The position numbers were made by a program, and so were the translations under genes. The notes below the pieces were generated by a model. The model saw nothing but the letters and a program-made list of their open reading frames with translations, made no database searches and was not told where the DNA came from. From positions 4,383,501 to 4,447,500 of the forward strand of contig CM049408.1 of assembly GCA_026929865.2 (NCBI GenBank): a stretch of 64,000 nucleotides of DNA. Direction: 5' to 3'. Source of the DNA: Hyperoplus lanceolatus. Taxonomy: Eukaryota; Chordata; Actinopteri; Uranoscopiformes; Ammodytidae. Positions 1 through 12,899 of this stretch are shown here, piece after piece; positions within the stretch are counted from its first letter, which is position 1; each line of letters begins with the position of its first letter.

Positions 1-42
1 AAAAACTGTTGGGTGTGGAGGTGTGTGTACCTTTGCCTGCCT

Positions 43-44
<2 letters not shown>

Positions 45-119
<75 letters not shown>

Positions 120-368
120 TGAGACGTCCGGGGCTCTGCGAGTTAAGTATTGGTCTCTTCCTTTTTTTGACAGGGCCTGTCCATTGACTATAGGGATCCT
201 TTTCTCATTAAGCCCCCTCTCCTTAATCCTCCTTTACTTTACCATTTGAAACCCCAGTCCACACCTCTCCTCTCCTCCATCTAGGAAATAAGAAGAAAAA
301 ACAGGCTGTTTGTCAGAAGATGCTCTTGCTCTCTTTGGCTCTACTCGCTCCTACATACACACACACAC

Positions 369-424
<56 letters not shown>

Positions 425-429
425 GCACG

Positions 430-473
<44 letters not shown>
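45..473. repeat. (GT)n at 45-118 and (CA)n at 357-473
   Basis: A pure GT array of 37 units is followed 240 bp later by a CA array in the opposite sense, the latter interrupted by CACG units near 372 and 420-435. The two form a potential long inverted repeat. No gene is associated. Confidence 0.97.
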
Positions 474-474
<1 letters not shown>

Positions 475-1205
475 CTTTTCTCTTTATCAATGAATATACC
501 ACTCTTGACGCTAAAGACTTGACATCAATTGAGCTCGGGAATCCATTTTCACACTACTTTTGGCTGCCCATTCCACAGCTTTGTTTTTTTTTTCTTTCGT
601 ATATTTCAGAGGAGGGCGAGTGGGAGAGAGATAGCTTCATAGACACAGAGTTTGTCTTTGTTGGTGTGTGCCCTCTAGGCCCCTCAGTGCCCGGGGTAGC
701 AGGGTACCACCTAGAGACGGATCCAGAGCACATCAAAACGTCTAAAGCCCGTACCTGTGGCCCCTGAAGATGGCCCCTGGCACTCACAATTAAATCAGCC
801 ATCTCCAGAAAGAAAAAAAAAACGCCACCGTCAATCAAAATCATTTACGCCGGGGCTCAATGGCTTTTTTCTTAAAGGCGTACCGCTGCTGTTTTTTCCT
901 GACGGGGGCCTGTCCACTTAATTTCAAAGCTCTTTATTCAAATCAGGAGAGCCGAAGAGAGGAGGAAAGTGTGCCAGCAGAAAGCGCCCCGCAAACCGGT
1001 GGATTCTTATCCTCCAGGCCTGCAGTTGTCTTCAAAAAATAATGTGAAGGATGGAGGAGGGGGGGGGAGATAGGAGGGTGGAGGAGAGAAAAAAGAAGAG
1101 ACACCCGGTGAGGCAGTGTGTGTCATTTGAATAAAATGCTGGACACTTTCCATCTCCCAGAACATAAGAGGGGAAAGGTTTTCTAATGTGCAGGGGTTGC
1201 GAGGA

Positions 1206-1207
<2 letters not shown>

Positions 1208-1295
<88 letters not shown>
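1208..1295. repeat. (CA)n microsatellite
   Basis: About 44 CA units, followed by imperfect AAACAC units to 1310. A second short CA run preceded by a C homopolymer is at 1440-1461. Confidence 0.97.
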
Positions 1296-1301
<6 letters not shown>

Positions 1302-1959
1302 AACACACACTGCCCCTGGTCGCCTCGGTGGAGAGCAGTTTAAAAAAGACGTGCATCGAAGTCAGATGGAGGTTAAACTCAAAAAGTTGTGGTGACCAAA
1401 GAAACAGGCTGAATTTTAAAACCACACCACTCCTCCTCCCCCCCCCCACACACACACACACTTTAGCTCTGTATGTTTTGTGTGAGCATGTGTGCAAGTT
1501 GAATATGCGTTGTTTCAGGTTAGGCTTTTCTCATTCATCTGAAATCATGTGTTTTTGTCCACTGTACACATGAAACAACAAGAAATGTCAAATCCACTTT
1601 CTGTCTGCTACATCATAGTAAAGCATGTACACATCAATAAGCACCAGTATTATATGTATCCATGCACAATATGCTGTGCCCTGTTCCTGCCTCTGAGTTG
1701 TTTGTCGCCCTTTCAAGGTGAGACACTGGAGGTCACAGGGTAACATTTTCACTTATAGATATCATCATGAAACCAGTTTGTATTAAATCTTTTTTTTTAA
1801 TAATTAGGAAAATCTGGCATTTGCGTTTGTATCTTTTAACAACCAGAACTTGGATGAAGCCAGAGTTAAAATCTGTATTTCATTTTTATAACACATATAT
1901 GTGTCCAAAGGTTTTACAAATTTTTTTTTTTTGGATACAGCGTTTTTTCACGTTATAAA

Positions 1960-2400
1960 TACTATGTTAAGGTCCTAAAAATGCTTTTTCGTCATGTTTG
2001 TAAGAACAAAATGTATCATAAATCATTATATTAACAACATGTGAAAAGATTGTCTAACCTTCAGAATAGTGCTAAGAATGATAATGGAACGTTCAGTTGG
2101 TGTAAGTGCTTTAGGAGTTGAGAATTTTGGTTCACAGTATTGCAAAATAATTAATGTTGACATAATGGCCGTTAGAGATCGTTATAAAGGAGAAATATAG
2201 AGACACTGAAAGACAAGGTTTAGTCAAATAAACACCTTTATGGAACTTTTATTTATACTTGTATGAAAGAAGACATGTTATGGAAGCAAGATAGACAAAA
2301 CTCAAAAACTTTACCAGTGCTTGAAAAAACAATGTTTTTTTTGTTGCATAGTGTCTCTAAATTAATCAAAGCTGTGTTGATTTGCAAGTGATGACCAACA
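1960..2400 (-). repeat. Dispersed repeat family X, copy 1
   Basis: Read on the minus strand, this segment matches 2855-3790 (with the MITE removed) and 50150-50400 over several hundred bases. Shared landmarks are AGGTGTTTATTTGA, CCATTATNTCA, TTTCCATNATCATT and GATACATTTTGTTCTTA. No coding capacity and no terminal repeats were recognised, so its class is unknown. Copy 1 carries the empty site for the MITE that interrupts copy 2. Confidence 0.75.
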
Positions 2401-2854
2401 ACCACCCGACAAAGGGTATTGTATAGCCTGGAAATCAAAAATTGGCCTGTCTCCATTCAAATTAACTGCAATAAATGACAGCTTCTCTCCCCTGCATCCC
2501 CTCTTTATACTATGGAAGGACCCCCGCCATTGTTCTATTATACTGTGTCCTCACAACATAAATCATAATGCGTCATTTGCCCGTATACAGGCGCTTTTTC
2601 TCTGAGAATAGTAGAAGCAGCAGGGTGTGTCTTAAAGGCTTTTGTGTCAGCCTGACAGACAGGGAGGTATTGTTACCTGATTTAGACAAAGGTGGGATTG
2701 CATGTGTTTGTGTGTATTTTGTATTTCTCTCTCCCTTACTCTGACATGCTAGAGAACATGGAAGCTCACAGTTATTCGGGAAACACTCACCGAGTCAACA
2801 TGTGCATGCCTTGTCATCACCCCCCCCTCCCCCCACCCTTTGTATTTAATGCCA

Positions 2855-3790
2855 GAGACTGCAGGCAAACACATTGTAATTTCAAGCATTGGTCAATTTC
2901 GAGATTTGTTTCTCCATTACATGTTTTCTTTTATACTAGTATAAATGGTAACACTTTATAATAACTATCCGTTGTAACTCATTAATAGATCATTAGTAAA
3001 CTCTTAATTAATGATTATTAATGATTTGTTAAGTGTTTGTTAGCAGTTTGTTAAGGATTTATAACAATGGTAGATAGTTAATAGCTTAATAATTGAATCA
3101 GTTTCATCTGGGAGGTAATCCGAGATTAACTGATCACGTCACGTTCAAGTCCATGGCATGCACAGTGTGTATTGAGTTTATTTAAAAATATTTGAAAATG
3201 GGGCTGCCCTCAGTTGCCCATGCACTGTGTATAGTCTATAGCCTATTTCAGCATCGTCCCAGATGAACTGATTCAATTATTAAGCTATTAACTATCTACC
3301 ATTGTTATACATCCTTAACAAACTGCTAACAAACACTTAACAAATCATTAATAATCATTAATTAAGAGTTTACCAATGATCTATTAACGAGTTACAACGG
3401 ATAGTTATTATAAAGTGTTACCGTATAAATAAAAGGTTGAAAAAGTACATTTAGGTGTTTATTTGAGTAAACATTGTCTATTTGCCTCTGTATATTTCTC
3501 CAATGCAACATTATCTCAACATTAGTTTTTTTTTTTCAATACTCGGAACAACAAATCTAAACTTCTAAAGCCCTTAACATCAACTTAACTTTCCATAATC
3601 ATTCTTAGCGCTAGCACTTATCTGGAAGTTATTACAGAACGATTTGTTCATATGTTGATAATTGTCCGATTTATGATACTTCTTTTAAAAACATGACGGA
3701 AATTAATGTGTTAAGACCTGTAGATTTTTGTTTATCTATTTTATTAAAATAAAAAGGCTGCGTCCAAAATCTGTTCTCTAAAAACGGTAC
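2855..3790 (+). repeat. Dispersed repeat family X, copy 2, interrupted by a MITE
   Basis: The two parts, about 2855-2946 and 3423-3790, flank the 476-bp palindromic MITE. Joined across the MITE they align with copy 1 (minus strand, 1960-2400). The two copies are about 450 bp apart and point away from each other. Edges are approximate. Confidence 0.75.
2947..3422 (+). mobile_element. 476-bp palindromic MITE, copy A
   Basis: The element begins GGTAACACTTTATAATAAC and ends with the reverse complement. The inverted arms are about 165 bp each and almost identical, with a unique core of about 145 bp. It is flanked by a perfect 8-bp target-site duplication GTATAAAT (2939-2946 and 3423-3430). An 8-bp duplication fits hAT, P or Merlin-type transposases; the superfamily cannot be fixed without a library. 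It has no open frame and is non-autonomous. A second copy in the opposite orientation is at 25650-26125. Confidence 0.93.
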
Positions 3791-4778
3791 ACAATAAATG
3801 TTGTCAAGATGAAATAATGATTCGATTCCGCTGAGAAAAACAAATGTTGCTACTGTATATTCATATTAACGTCAAATCTGTCTTTTGACCAAAACCAGAT
3901 TAAGACTCAAAACATGGATACTAGTGTGCATGTAAACAATCTGTCATTATGCATTTAGATTTCAAACGCCTCCAAAGTCAGAATGCATTAGCGAACACAA
4001 AGTGCTCATTCCACCTAAAAAAAATAAAACATTTAATCAGCCTTTTGCATGACATTTACTGATGTGTGTGTATTCAACGCTGTAAATCCACAGCATGTGT
4101 TGAGAACAGCATTTAAGTCGCTGGTTCCCTCGCTTCTCCTGGAGCTTCTGTCCCATCTAAATGATCCAATAGACGCTGTATGCAGGCGTGGGCTGAGACC
4201 CTCAATATGTTATAATCTACCTGTTGATGAAGATCACTGAGTCTTCTCATTGCCACTTGGAAAACAACAGCTTGTTGGGAAAGGCGTCAAAGTCAGTCAT
4301 GGCTCTACCCATTTAATCAGATTAATACTGGTTTTTAAATCACTGGCATGATTTGCCAATATTCAAATCTCAGGTGTATATAATGTCGTTTCTAGCAGTT
4401 TTTTTTTCATTTCTATTCTGAGCAAACTAGGAAAATACAGTATGGGACAACTTTGTTTAAATGGTTTCCATGCATGCCATTGCAAAAGTGCTTGCTTGCT
4501 AACGCTTATTGAATAATATATTACGATGGGAACAATTGTTTGTCATGGGAAAAAAAATAAACAAGGAAAGAACATTGGTCCAAAGACCCAAGGGAAGAAC
4601 AAAACAGGTGCAAAAGTGTGGCTCACTTCTTGAAGAAGATGCCAACAGGTCTTCACCTTCCCAAAAGAGTTATCCAGTGAGAGTGCCCTAAACAGTTTGG
4701 TGTTATACCTGGCCTGTACTTGCCTGGCACCGCCTACCTATGTACTTCCGCTCAGTTTTCATTTCCCTTCAGTAGTCA
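3791..4778. other. No gene or recognised repeat
   Basis: AT-rich sequence with only short chance frames. A GA-rich stretch at 4540-4690 has no coding features I recognise. Confidence 0.6.
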
Positions 4779-5281
4779 GTCTGGCCCTGCGGTTTCTTCG
4801 GTTTTCTCCGGCAGAGTTTTGGCCAATCCAATCAGCGAACAGAGGGAGTGGCTCAGAAGTCTGTGCATGACATACGTCACAACCAAATGATATGCGATTG
4901 GTTTGCAGATCCAGAGTGGCACTGGGCAGATCCAATAATTGTAAACTTCAACAGACACCCGCCTTCAAGTGAGTTAACGTTTGTCAATTGAGCGATTCCA
5001 GACCTTCTGTGTAAACTGAAATGAAGTATGATGGTCTGATAGGACCAGGCTAGGCCTGTACAGCACTCAGGACAGAATAAGTCTTCATCAGACAGATATG
5101 GACAGTGAGACAGGGGTAACCCTAATCTGGTTTTGAGTCTGCACCTTTTATAATAAGTCCATGGCAAACAAAAACCCAAAAGCAGGCCAGCGCAGTTTCC
5201 CCCCGTATAGTAGAAACTAAATAGCCTGGATCCAGACCATACTACTTGCTGTAGTTTGGTCTGGCTTTGCTAGACTAGGGT
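4779..5281. mobile_element. Probable DNA-transposon remnants with GGTCTGG/CCAGACC ends
   Basis: Inverted motifs recur: GTCAGTCTGGCC at 4777, GGTCTGATAGGACCAGGCTA near 5034, TAGCCTGGATCCAGACCA at 5222 and TGGTCTGGCTTTGCTAGACTA near 5256. The last pair bounds a mini inverted repeat of about 60 bp. The pattern suggests one or two decayed inverted-repeat elements. I could not find a target-site duplication. Confidence 0.4.
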
Positions 5282-5701
5282 CACCGCCGTCCCCATGAAT
5301 ACATCTTCTTGTCTGGATCATCATGGACAAACCCAAAGGACACATCAATGCACTTGCCATGATAATCACACATTGCCTGAAGTTGGACAGATGCTAACAG
5401 TTTCCTATTAGTAAAGCAGCTTGTTCTCAGTCCTGCCAGTGGTGCTACTCTACATTAAATTGCATTCATGGTGTATTCAAGATACAGAAACACGACATAT
5501 TCGGAGATGCAATGGTCTGAGTATACGCTGTGACATATCAGAGGTAGAATCTGTTTTGTTGACTATGTACTGTATATCTGCTCTCAACCTGCGCAGATGG
5601 AAAATACATACAGCCCAGAACAAAGACAGCAATATAATATATCAAATATAGTGTACTTAAGTTTATATTGACAATGATGATGTGCGCGTGTAGACACTAT
5701 G

Positions 5702-6245
5702 TGTTATGATCCTGCTTGGGCCTCTAGCCCTTGTGTTGTTTTTCCCTTTTACCCTTGTATATGTGCTGGTCTATTGCAGGGTTGGAGTCAGGTGTGCTGG
5801 AGTCAATCACCAGCATTCACAGCTGCCATCAATCATCAATCAACTGCTCTTCATATACCCGGCCCTACCTGCCAGACACTGCCAGATTGTAGATCATGTT
5901 TCCACACAGTCAGTCCTCTCTCTAAGCTAACCTGTTTTCAGCTCCGTTTTTTGCATTTTTCCTGGCTAACTCCTGTCTTTTCTGCCACAGCTCTCCCGGC
6001 CTGACTCCAGCCACCAGCTCCAGCCCTCGCCCGCCAGCACTTCCTCCCGGACCCCTCTGCCTGCCTGCTCTAGCCTGCTCACAACTCAGCTTGGACTTGC
6101 CCCGTTGCTCTCTCCCTGGAGCCCCATGACAGCCAGCTTCCCCCCCGGATCACGGTCCTAACCCCCCTGCTGGTCACTCCCAAAATAAATCTTCTTAAAA
6201 CTGTTACTGTCTCCGCACCTGTGTCCTCCTGATCCAGCCGTTACA
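5702..6245 (+). mobile_element. Probable solo LTR (Ty3/gypsy-like)
   Basis: The segment starts TGTTATGATCCTG and ends GATCCAGCCGTTACA, giving TG...CA ends with a short TGT/ACA inverted match. It has a CT-rich body and an AATAAA (near 6184) about 60 bp before the end, a layout typical of R-U5. It resembles fish gypsy LTRs in these landmarks. No 5-bp target-site duplication is visible and no internal retroviral region adjoins it, so a solo LTR with eroded flanks is the best reading. Confidence 0.5.
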
Positions 6246-8190
6246 AGTTTTTTTTCTAAAAGCTAATGTTAGCATGCTACAATGCTCTCAATGAGGATGC
6301 TTATGTTAAGCATTTCTAAGGTTGACCTTGTTCATCAGCTTGCTAATGTGCTGACATCATGGATAGTAAATAATATGGATGTAGCATCCGGGCTGACCTC
6401 AGTTATTCACACGGCATCCAATAATCCTGGTTTGTGCGCGTCGCCATCTTGTGAGATTTTTACTCCGCCTCACTCCTCTTGCCGAAAAGGGGAATCGACG
6501 TCACGTCGGGGGGAGGGAGATAGCTGACGTATACCTCCGAGGCAAAGTGAGGGACAACGGGCGGAGAGCTGTCACTCAAGAGATCGTGCCAATACATTTT
6601 AACCTCCAAAAGAATAAAAACTAGCGTGGGCCAAAAAAATTCACCACCCTCAGTGTTGTCATGGAGATGTGACCTAAACATACAGACTAAAATGGTTTTG
6701 TGGCCCAGGCTGTAAATAGGTTTAATAAGACTTTGAAAACGGCCTATCTAACAAGTGAGTCAAAGAAAAACTGCTCGTCTTGGCGCCACCCCCAGTGGCA
6801 CTTTCTGGTTACTACAGTTGTAGGTCACTTCCTTCTTGGATGCCGGTAAAACTGTGAGCTTCCATGTTCAAAAGGTTGGGGCTTGGTTGACATTTAATAA
6901 TTAGCAATAGAGACAATGTCCATCTGAGGACATCTCGGGGATGTGGTTAGTGTTGATGGTCCCACAGTATTGGTCAAAGATATTTTGACCTGACACAAGG
7001 CACTAGATTCATCCAACTTCCTAGCATGAGTACGATGTAAGATATCCATCCACCTGTCCCTTTGCATTTTGAACTCACATCCTTGAATACAAACGCTGGA
7101 TCTTCTGTAAAATGATACTATTTATCATGTAAAATACACCATTTTCTCCGGATGGGAACCCCTGGATTGGCTCTCGGAAGTGTGACATTTTGTGGGGAAA
7201 GATTTCAGATTTAGATGTAGATTTATGCATTGTCTTTAAAATGAAATTCTTTGCAATGGTGTGCTTGTTAAAGGGCTTGTTTGTATTTGAAATCTCATCC
7301 CCCACTCTCTCTCTCCCAACACCGTTTTCTCTCCCTCTATCAATCCAGACAGTGTTCCACTCGCACATAATTGTCTCTTGCATACGGAGGCCTCTCTAAA
7401 CTGGGATAATAATGTCAAGTTAAAACCTTTTAAACTTTGCATAGGGAAATCAAGTGCACATTGTAAGATAGAAGACAGGTACAGTACATTACAACACAAC
7501 ACAACACAACACAGACCTTTGTATATCCTCTTCAGGCCAAACTGTGTGCTTTGTGGAAATTGCATATAAATAGGGGAACACTTGAATGGGACATAGGTTA
7601 TTGCAATTGGTATTATTTAGCACCATGCAATTAATATGTAAAGGATATTTCAGTGGTTAAATAGTGCTTGCCCATTAAGGTGAGGGGACTCAGGATGCTA
7701 GATAATAGAAACATATCAAAGTCTATGCAGCAGAAGTCCGCAGATGCGTTTTAGTTCCTATGGGGGAAAAGCTCCAAAATGCAACGGCAACCAATGCTAA
7801 CATTTTTCTAAATCAAAATATCAATATCAAACTTTCTTAAACAGAATATAGAGAGAGAGACTGTAGGCTCTGAGCTTAACACACTAGACTGGAGGGTAGA
7901 ATCTATACGCCTCTAAAGATACAAGAAGAAGAGCAATTATTGGACTACATTATTTGCAGTTGCATCAGAGCTGGAAGGCAAATGTGCGCCCTACCCACCC
8001 AATCGAAATTGAAGATTTTTTTTTTCTTTTTCTTTTTTTAAGTGGAAGACCAGTCCCACTATCAGACGGACCTGTTTAAGACAATTAATTAATACTATAG
8101 AATATACCATTACCATGCATTGCCTCTAATTGGGTGGGCAGGACAGCCTGCCTCCAAGTTACCCACCCGCTTATAGTGGTCACTGGTCAG
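6246..8190. other. No gene recognised
   Basis: Mixed sequence with a small (ACAAC) repeat at about 7489-7513 and a T-rich run near 8016-8040. The longest open frames (around 7075-7565) overlap each other on both strands and show no family features. Confidence 0.55.
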
Positions 8191-8766
8191 CAGAGCCGGC
8201 CCGAGGCATAAGCAAAATAAGCGGTTGCTTAGGGTCTCGACTGCCAGGCCCCCCCACAAAAAAAATAAAGTTTGTGTATTGATATCAACATCATATTATG
8301 TAAATTTAAATTATTATTTCTTCAATAGCTTCTAATTCATCCGACCAAGTGTCTCCAAATTATTTGTTCACCCCCCTAGCAGGGTCGTGACCTCGGCTTG
8401 CTACTATTTTCACCCAGCTGGACATCGGTGGCAATAGCGTAACACACTGGTTGTGTGAATGATATTTAACAATAGTCAATGTTTTGGGCAGCGCGTTTTG
8501 AGAGGGCCCCCCTAATCAAATTCTGCTTAGGGCCCCATGAAGGCTTTGGCTCTGGTTGTGACACTGATGTGGAAAGCTGCTGGGAGCAGCATGGTAACCC
8601 CCCCCCCCCCATACATCAGTGATGTGTCTAAAAGCATACATTACAGTAAATGTGCCAAGAAGCAGGCATGGAGATCTTGCAAGGGCAAAACAAATGTAGG
8701 TTTCTTCTCTGCCCACCTACTATTTCTATCTGCCCACCCTAATCTTACTGCCTAGAACCGGCCCTG
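8191..8766. mobile_element. hAT-like non-autonomous element(s), possibly nested
   Basis: The left edge begins CAGAGCCGGCCCGAGGCATA. An internal edge near 8554 ends GGCTTTGGCTCTG, and a second edge at 8766 ends AGAACCGGCCCTG; both are inverted matches to the left end. CAGAGCCGGC-type ends and GGGCCCC-rich subterminal sequence are typical of fish hAT MITEs. No clean 8-bp duplication is seen, so one element inside or beside another is likely. Confidence 0.55.
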
Positions 8767-8818
8767 TTTCAGACAAACCTATTGGTTGAGTCTACTAACT
8801 ACAGTACCAAAACATACC

Positions 8819-9099
8819 CTGCGTTCCAATCCCCATACTTGCATACTATCTAGTATGCCAAAAAAAAGATTTAGGATGTCCCAATACATGCAGGTCAATT
8901 GCAGTATGCTGAAAATACACAAATGCCCCACTAACTCCAATAGCACTTTGAAGTATTTGTCTATATTATTGACATTTCTTAACATAATGAAAAAAAAACT
9001 TTCTTATCTGATTTTTTTCTCTCTCCTGTGGCCCTTAAACTCTTCTGTACTTTAGTATGTAGTGTGGTAAAAAGAAAGAGTATGTGATTTGGAATGCAG
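8819..9099. mobile_element. CTGCGTTCCAA palindrome-ended MITE, copy 1
   Basis: Begins CTGCGTTCCAATCCCCATAC and ends GTGATTTGGAATGCAG. Its interior matches, in inverted orientation, the element at 27372-27598 (shared GTCCCAATACATGCA and GCCCCACTAACTCCAATAGC). Related but longer members are at 35770 and 61088. No clear target-site duplication. Confidence 0.75.
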
Positions 9100-9469
9100 G
9101 GCTAGTTTGCTACAACATCAACAGCCAAGCTTCAGCCATTAGTGAAATATTTCTCAGGTCTGTGTCCTCAGCCCTGCAGTGTGTGGATCACTCTCTCATG
9201 GCTGGGTCTCATCCAGCGTCTGCTGCCTATAACCCAGTGCTACTCATTTTAATTCCCAACACAAGCTGATTTCCATCCAAGATTATTTAAACCGAGGACC
9301 TGCATTGTGTATTTTGTTATATAAATCAATAATCTCTTCCCCCCCTCAATTCCCTAGATTATGCTGATCTGCCTAATTACAAAATGTGCGTTCTCCACAC
9401 AGAATACTCACGTTTTACCAGATTAAGACCTATAGGCTTTCCAAAAGAGCATGATGAATCAACTGTTAT

Positions 9470-10045
9470 TTCATTTAACTTTATTTATCCTCGAGAGACC
9501 AATTGAGGGGTGACCCTCATTTACAATGATGTCGAGTTCAAAGCTAATTCAAAGGAAAAACAACAATACATAAACAATATTCAATGCAAAAACATCAAAT
9601 GCACAACAACAGGTGAAGAGAAAAAAAAACAATTGAAACATTTACATAGTGGTGAAGGGTGGCAGCAATTAACATTAAATTGGTGAAAGTACAATATAGT
9701 CTAATTAAAACAGTTAGAGTTTGGCAAATTTAAGATAGTTTGTTTAAATTGGTTAAAAGATATGAAGGTATTTAGTTTAATTTGTTGCTGTAAGTTATTC
9801 CAGGAGTCAGGGGCACTGAAGCTAAAAGCTGTCTTTCCCAGCTCAGACCGGGTTTGTGGGACATAAAGCATAAGCATGTCAGTGGAGCGGGTCTGATAAA
9901 GCCCATCTGAAATTTGCAGCATTTCTGTTAAATAACGAGGAAGCTTCCCGGTCAAGGCTTTGTAAATAAAAATGTGCCAATGTGCGTCACGTCTCTCTTT
10001 AAGGGAGGACCACCCAACCTTTTCATATACCATAAGCATCTCATG
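9470..10045 (-). mobile_element. 5'-truncated non-LTR retrotransposon, L2/CR1-like 3' end
   Basis: On the minus strand a 112-codon frame (10039-9701) resembles the C-terminal tail beyond the reverse transcriptase of fish LINEs: IYKALTGKLPRYL, then TRS, VPQTRSELGKTAFSF and APDSWNNLQ. It is followed by a 3' UTR that ends with GGGTCACCCCTCAATTGG and ATAAATAAAGTTAAATG. The element lacks endonuclease and polymerase domains, so it is dead. The same 3' tail recurs at 41174-41244 and 62826-62945. Confidence 0.8.
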
Positions 10046-10675
10046 TGATGAACCTTAAAGCAGAGTGAAAAACGATGATATGTCTCCAATGCCCCCAGTC
10101 AGACACATAAGAGGTGTTTTTTCTTCATAGTGTTGCTTAGTTTGACCCTCTAATGTGAATATGGAATATGGGTTCAAATTGTTATCCATCTCTTTTTTTC
10201 AAACTAAAGTTTCCTTAAATGGATTTTGCGTCGAAATTATAAAATATCTCCCTTGCATTCAGCCATTGTGGAGATTATCTAGAGGGGAAAAAATGGGGCA
10301 AGGCTAAATGACCATGCAAGGCAGTGGTGGACAAAGTACACAACCCCAGTACTTCAAGTCAAAGTATAGATACTCATGATTGATGACTCAAATACAAGGG
10401 AAAGTTGCCCAGTCACATTTGTTTACTGAAGTTTAAGTACCAGAGTATTTGCTTTCATAGAAAATATGTATGCAGTAGAACAAAGTTGTCTTAATGGGAC
10501 AAAATGATGCCCCAAAACTTATGTACCAATTTGAAAAATGTCTTGAACACGTGTCAGTCCTGAGTTTGCATGTTTACCAGCACAACCATGTGTGTACTGT
10601 CTTCCTGCCCTCCAATCCAGAGTCGAGGGCAGCGGGGCAAGAAATTTGAAAAAGCAATCAACAGCACCCCCCCCC

Positions 10676-10676
10676 C

Positions 10677-10717
<41 letters not shown>

Positions 10718-10879
10718 CCCTTCACTCCCCCCCACCAAGCTGATTTGCATCTGATCCCCAGATCATGTTTTATTTATCAGTAATCACAACCAATCAGGGA
10801 AGAAATTAATCAATGAAGGCGCGAGGCAGGAGCGATATCCGCCATCTGGGGGTCGCGCTGATCCATCCACCCCCTTGCA

Positions 10880-10946
<67 letters not shown>

Positions 10947-11079
10947 GGTCCAATACTGATACACACTAACACGGAGACATAGGCAGGGAGCAGCAAATAC
11001 AGACATGCGGTGAGAAAAACACACGCCTTCACACATGCGTGGACACACACAGGGCTCAACAACGATGGGAACCAACATT

Positions 11080-11120
<41 letters not shown>

Positions 11121-11135
11121 CACGCACACACACAC
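10676..11135. repeat. Three CA arrays: 10676-10718, 10881-10945, 11083-11135
   Basis: Three CA microsatellites in the same orientation within 460 bp. The first is preceded by a run of C; the third has CACG interruptions. The 100 bp between the second and third are also CA-rich and partly decayed. Confidence 0.96.
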
Positions 11136-11189
11136 CGAAATCCCCCTTTCTGCTGGCTTGTCATAGGCCCATATTTAGGTGACTGATAT

Positions 11190-11530
11190 TTTTCTCTCCC
11201 CCTACCAATGAGCTCCGAGCAAGTCCATATGGCCTGGATCAAAGGTGTTGCTGGGTGCATGCTTCTGCTTTATTGCCAGCCGCTGCTGTTAATTAGGAAA
11301 CAAGATCACAGGCAGTATTAAAATCCAATTAAATTGATATGAACAGATTGCCAAGTGATGTTCGCTAATGTATAATTGAGCACCATGCAAATTTTTGCTC
11401 TGGCTGCCTTTTGTTTTGCCCGTATCTCTGCGTCTATCTGTGCAGCTCCACAATGAGCAACCGAGCTTGAAACTTTTCCTCTTTTCTGTCGTCACCGGCT
11501 GAGTGATAAACAAGTTAATGCCCCGAGATG
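11190..11530. promoter_or_regulatory. Candidate conserved non-coding element
   Basis: Unique-looking, repeat-free sequence with balanced composition. It contains a TCF/LEF-like GATCAAAGG (11238-11246), a homeobox core TTAATTAG (11289-11296) and a POU octamer-like ATGCAAAT (11385-11392). The call is inferred from texture and motifs only; alignment to other fish and mammals would decide it. Confidence 0.3.
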
Positions 11531-11539
11531 GGTGGGGGG

Positions 11540-12780
11540 GCATCGCTTTGATCAGTTAAAGTGAAATCCGTCCCATCATGCACCAGGGGTGGGGGTGGGG
11601 GGGGGGGTGGCAGCAGGGTACGTATCCCATGATCCTTTGCCTCTCCACTCATCAATCTGGCCTGTCTGAGCGTGTGCAATGTCTGCGTGTAGTTTCTTTA
11701 ACTAGTTACTTCATACTGGAATAAGCTAAAATACAGTATATTCAACTTAACGTTCGAAAGATAATTATCTTCTCAAGGATGTTTACATGTTTTTTTTTCT
11801 TAACACATTTATTTAGATCAAATAAATAGTTGAAAACTACAATAAAACATCCATATAAGACTACGATATAGTGTTGAATAACAGTGGCAATTCTGGCGCT
11901 CAGGATCCTCACAAGGGACATAGGTGATAGAAAACATTGAATGTGTCAGAAATACTAGATGTTTTCACTTACTTTGAACCCTATCTAGTACGCTAATCAA
12001 TCCTGAGACTTTTGTGATTATGGAATGTTTTTCTTTCAAATGTATTTTATTTGCTTATAGTCCTTATTTTTGAATGGATTCAATCGTCTGCTAAAGACAA
12101 TGCCTGGGGTCTCTTAGACCTCAGTCATGAAACATGCATGTAAAGCAATGGTTTTTCACATGCACTATATATGGGAGTATTATTGACAGGACACAGTACT
12201 GCTACAACAACTGAAAGTCTTGTTGTGAGTCACTAATACAGTGTTATAATTAATTGTCTGTGAATTACTTTCTGGCTAATTTAAGAAATATGTATGTATT
12301 TGTAATGTATTGCCCATACAACACATTTCTATCTGGTTTAATAACACTAACATGGTTGTTTGTGTATTTTGTCACCTTAATCAAATGTGCATGTTCAGTT
12401 TGTGTCAAAGTCCTATGTTAACAAAACTCATGGGTACCTTTCAGGTCGATTACCAATGGCTCCCTATATCCAATACCAGATGTCATGAATAGCAAACATA
12501 ATTTATTTTACAGGTAAGTGAAGCACGACAGTATATCTAGTAGAGCTTCTAACGAACAAAAGGAAGCTCCAGCACTGCAGGGTAGAAAGTGAATGTCTTA
12601 AAGAACGTCTAGGTTTTACACTGATCTCGTCGACCTCCTCTAACACGGCAGGTCGGTGCAGGTTATGGGATTGGACACATTAGGGATTAAGGATTAAAAA
12701 ACATGGATTATAAAAAAGAGCTCAACCTGTCCCAGGATTTTTACTATGTGACATATTCATACATGGAGACGTGACTGGTC
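11540..12780. other. No gene recognised
   Basis: A G-rich run at 11586-11609 is followed by AT-rich sequence with no frame above 60 codons of interest. Confidence 0.55.
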
Positions 12781-12899
12781 AGACCGGTTTAAGAAGGGGA
12801 AGGATTTTCCTCTCTGAGCTTTAAGCCTCGTCCAGCGGTGGACTGGCAGATTTTTTAACAACAGGGCTTAAGTCCTACTGAAATGATGAATGACATGAA

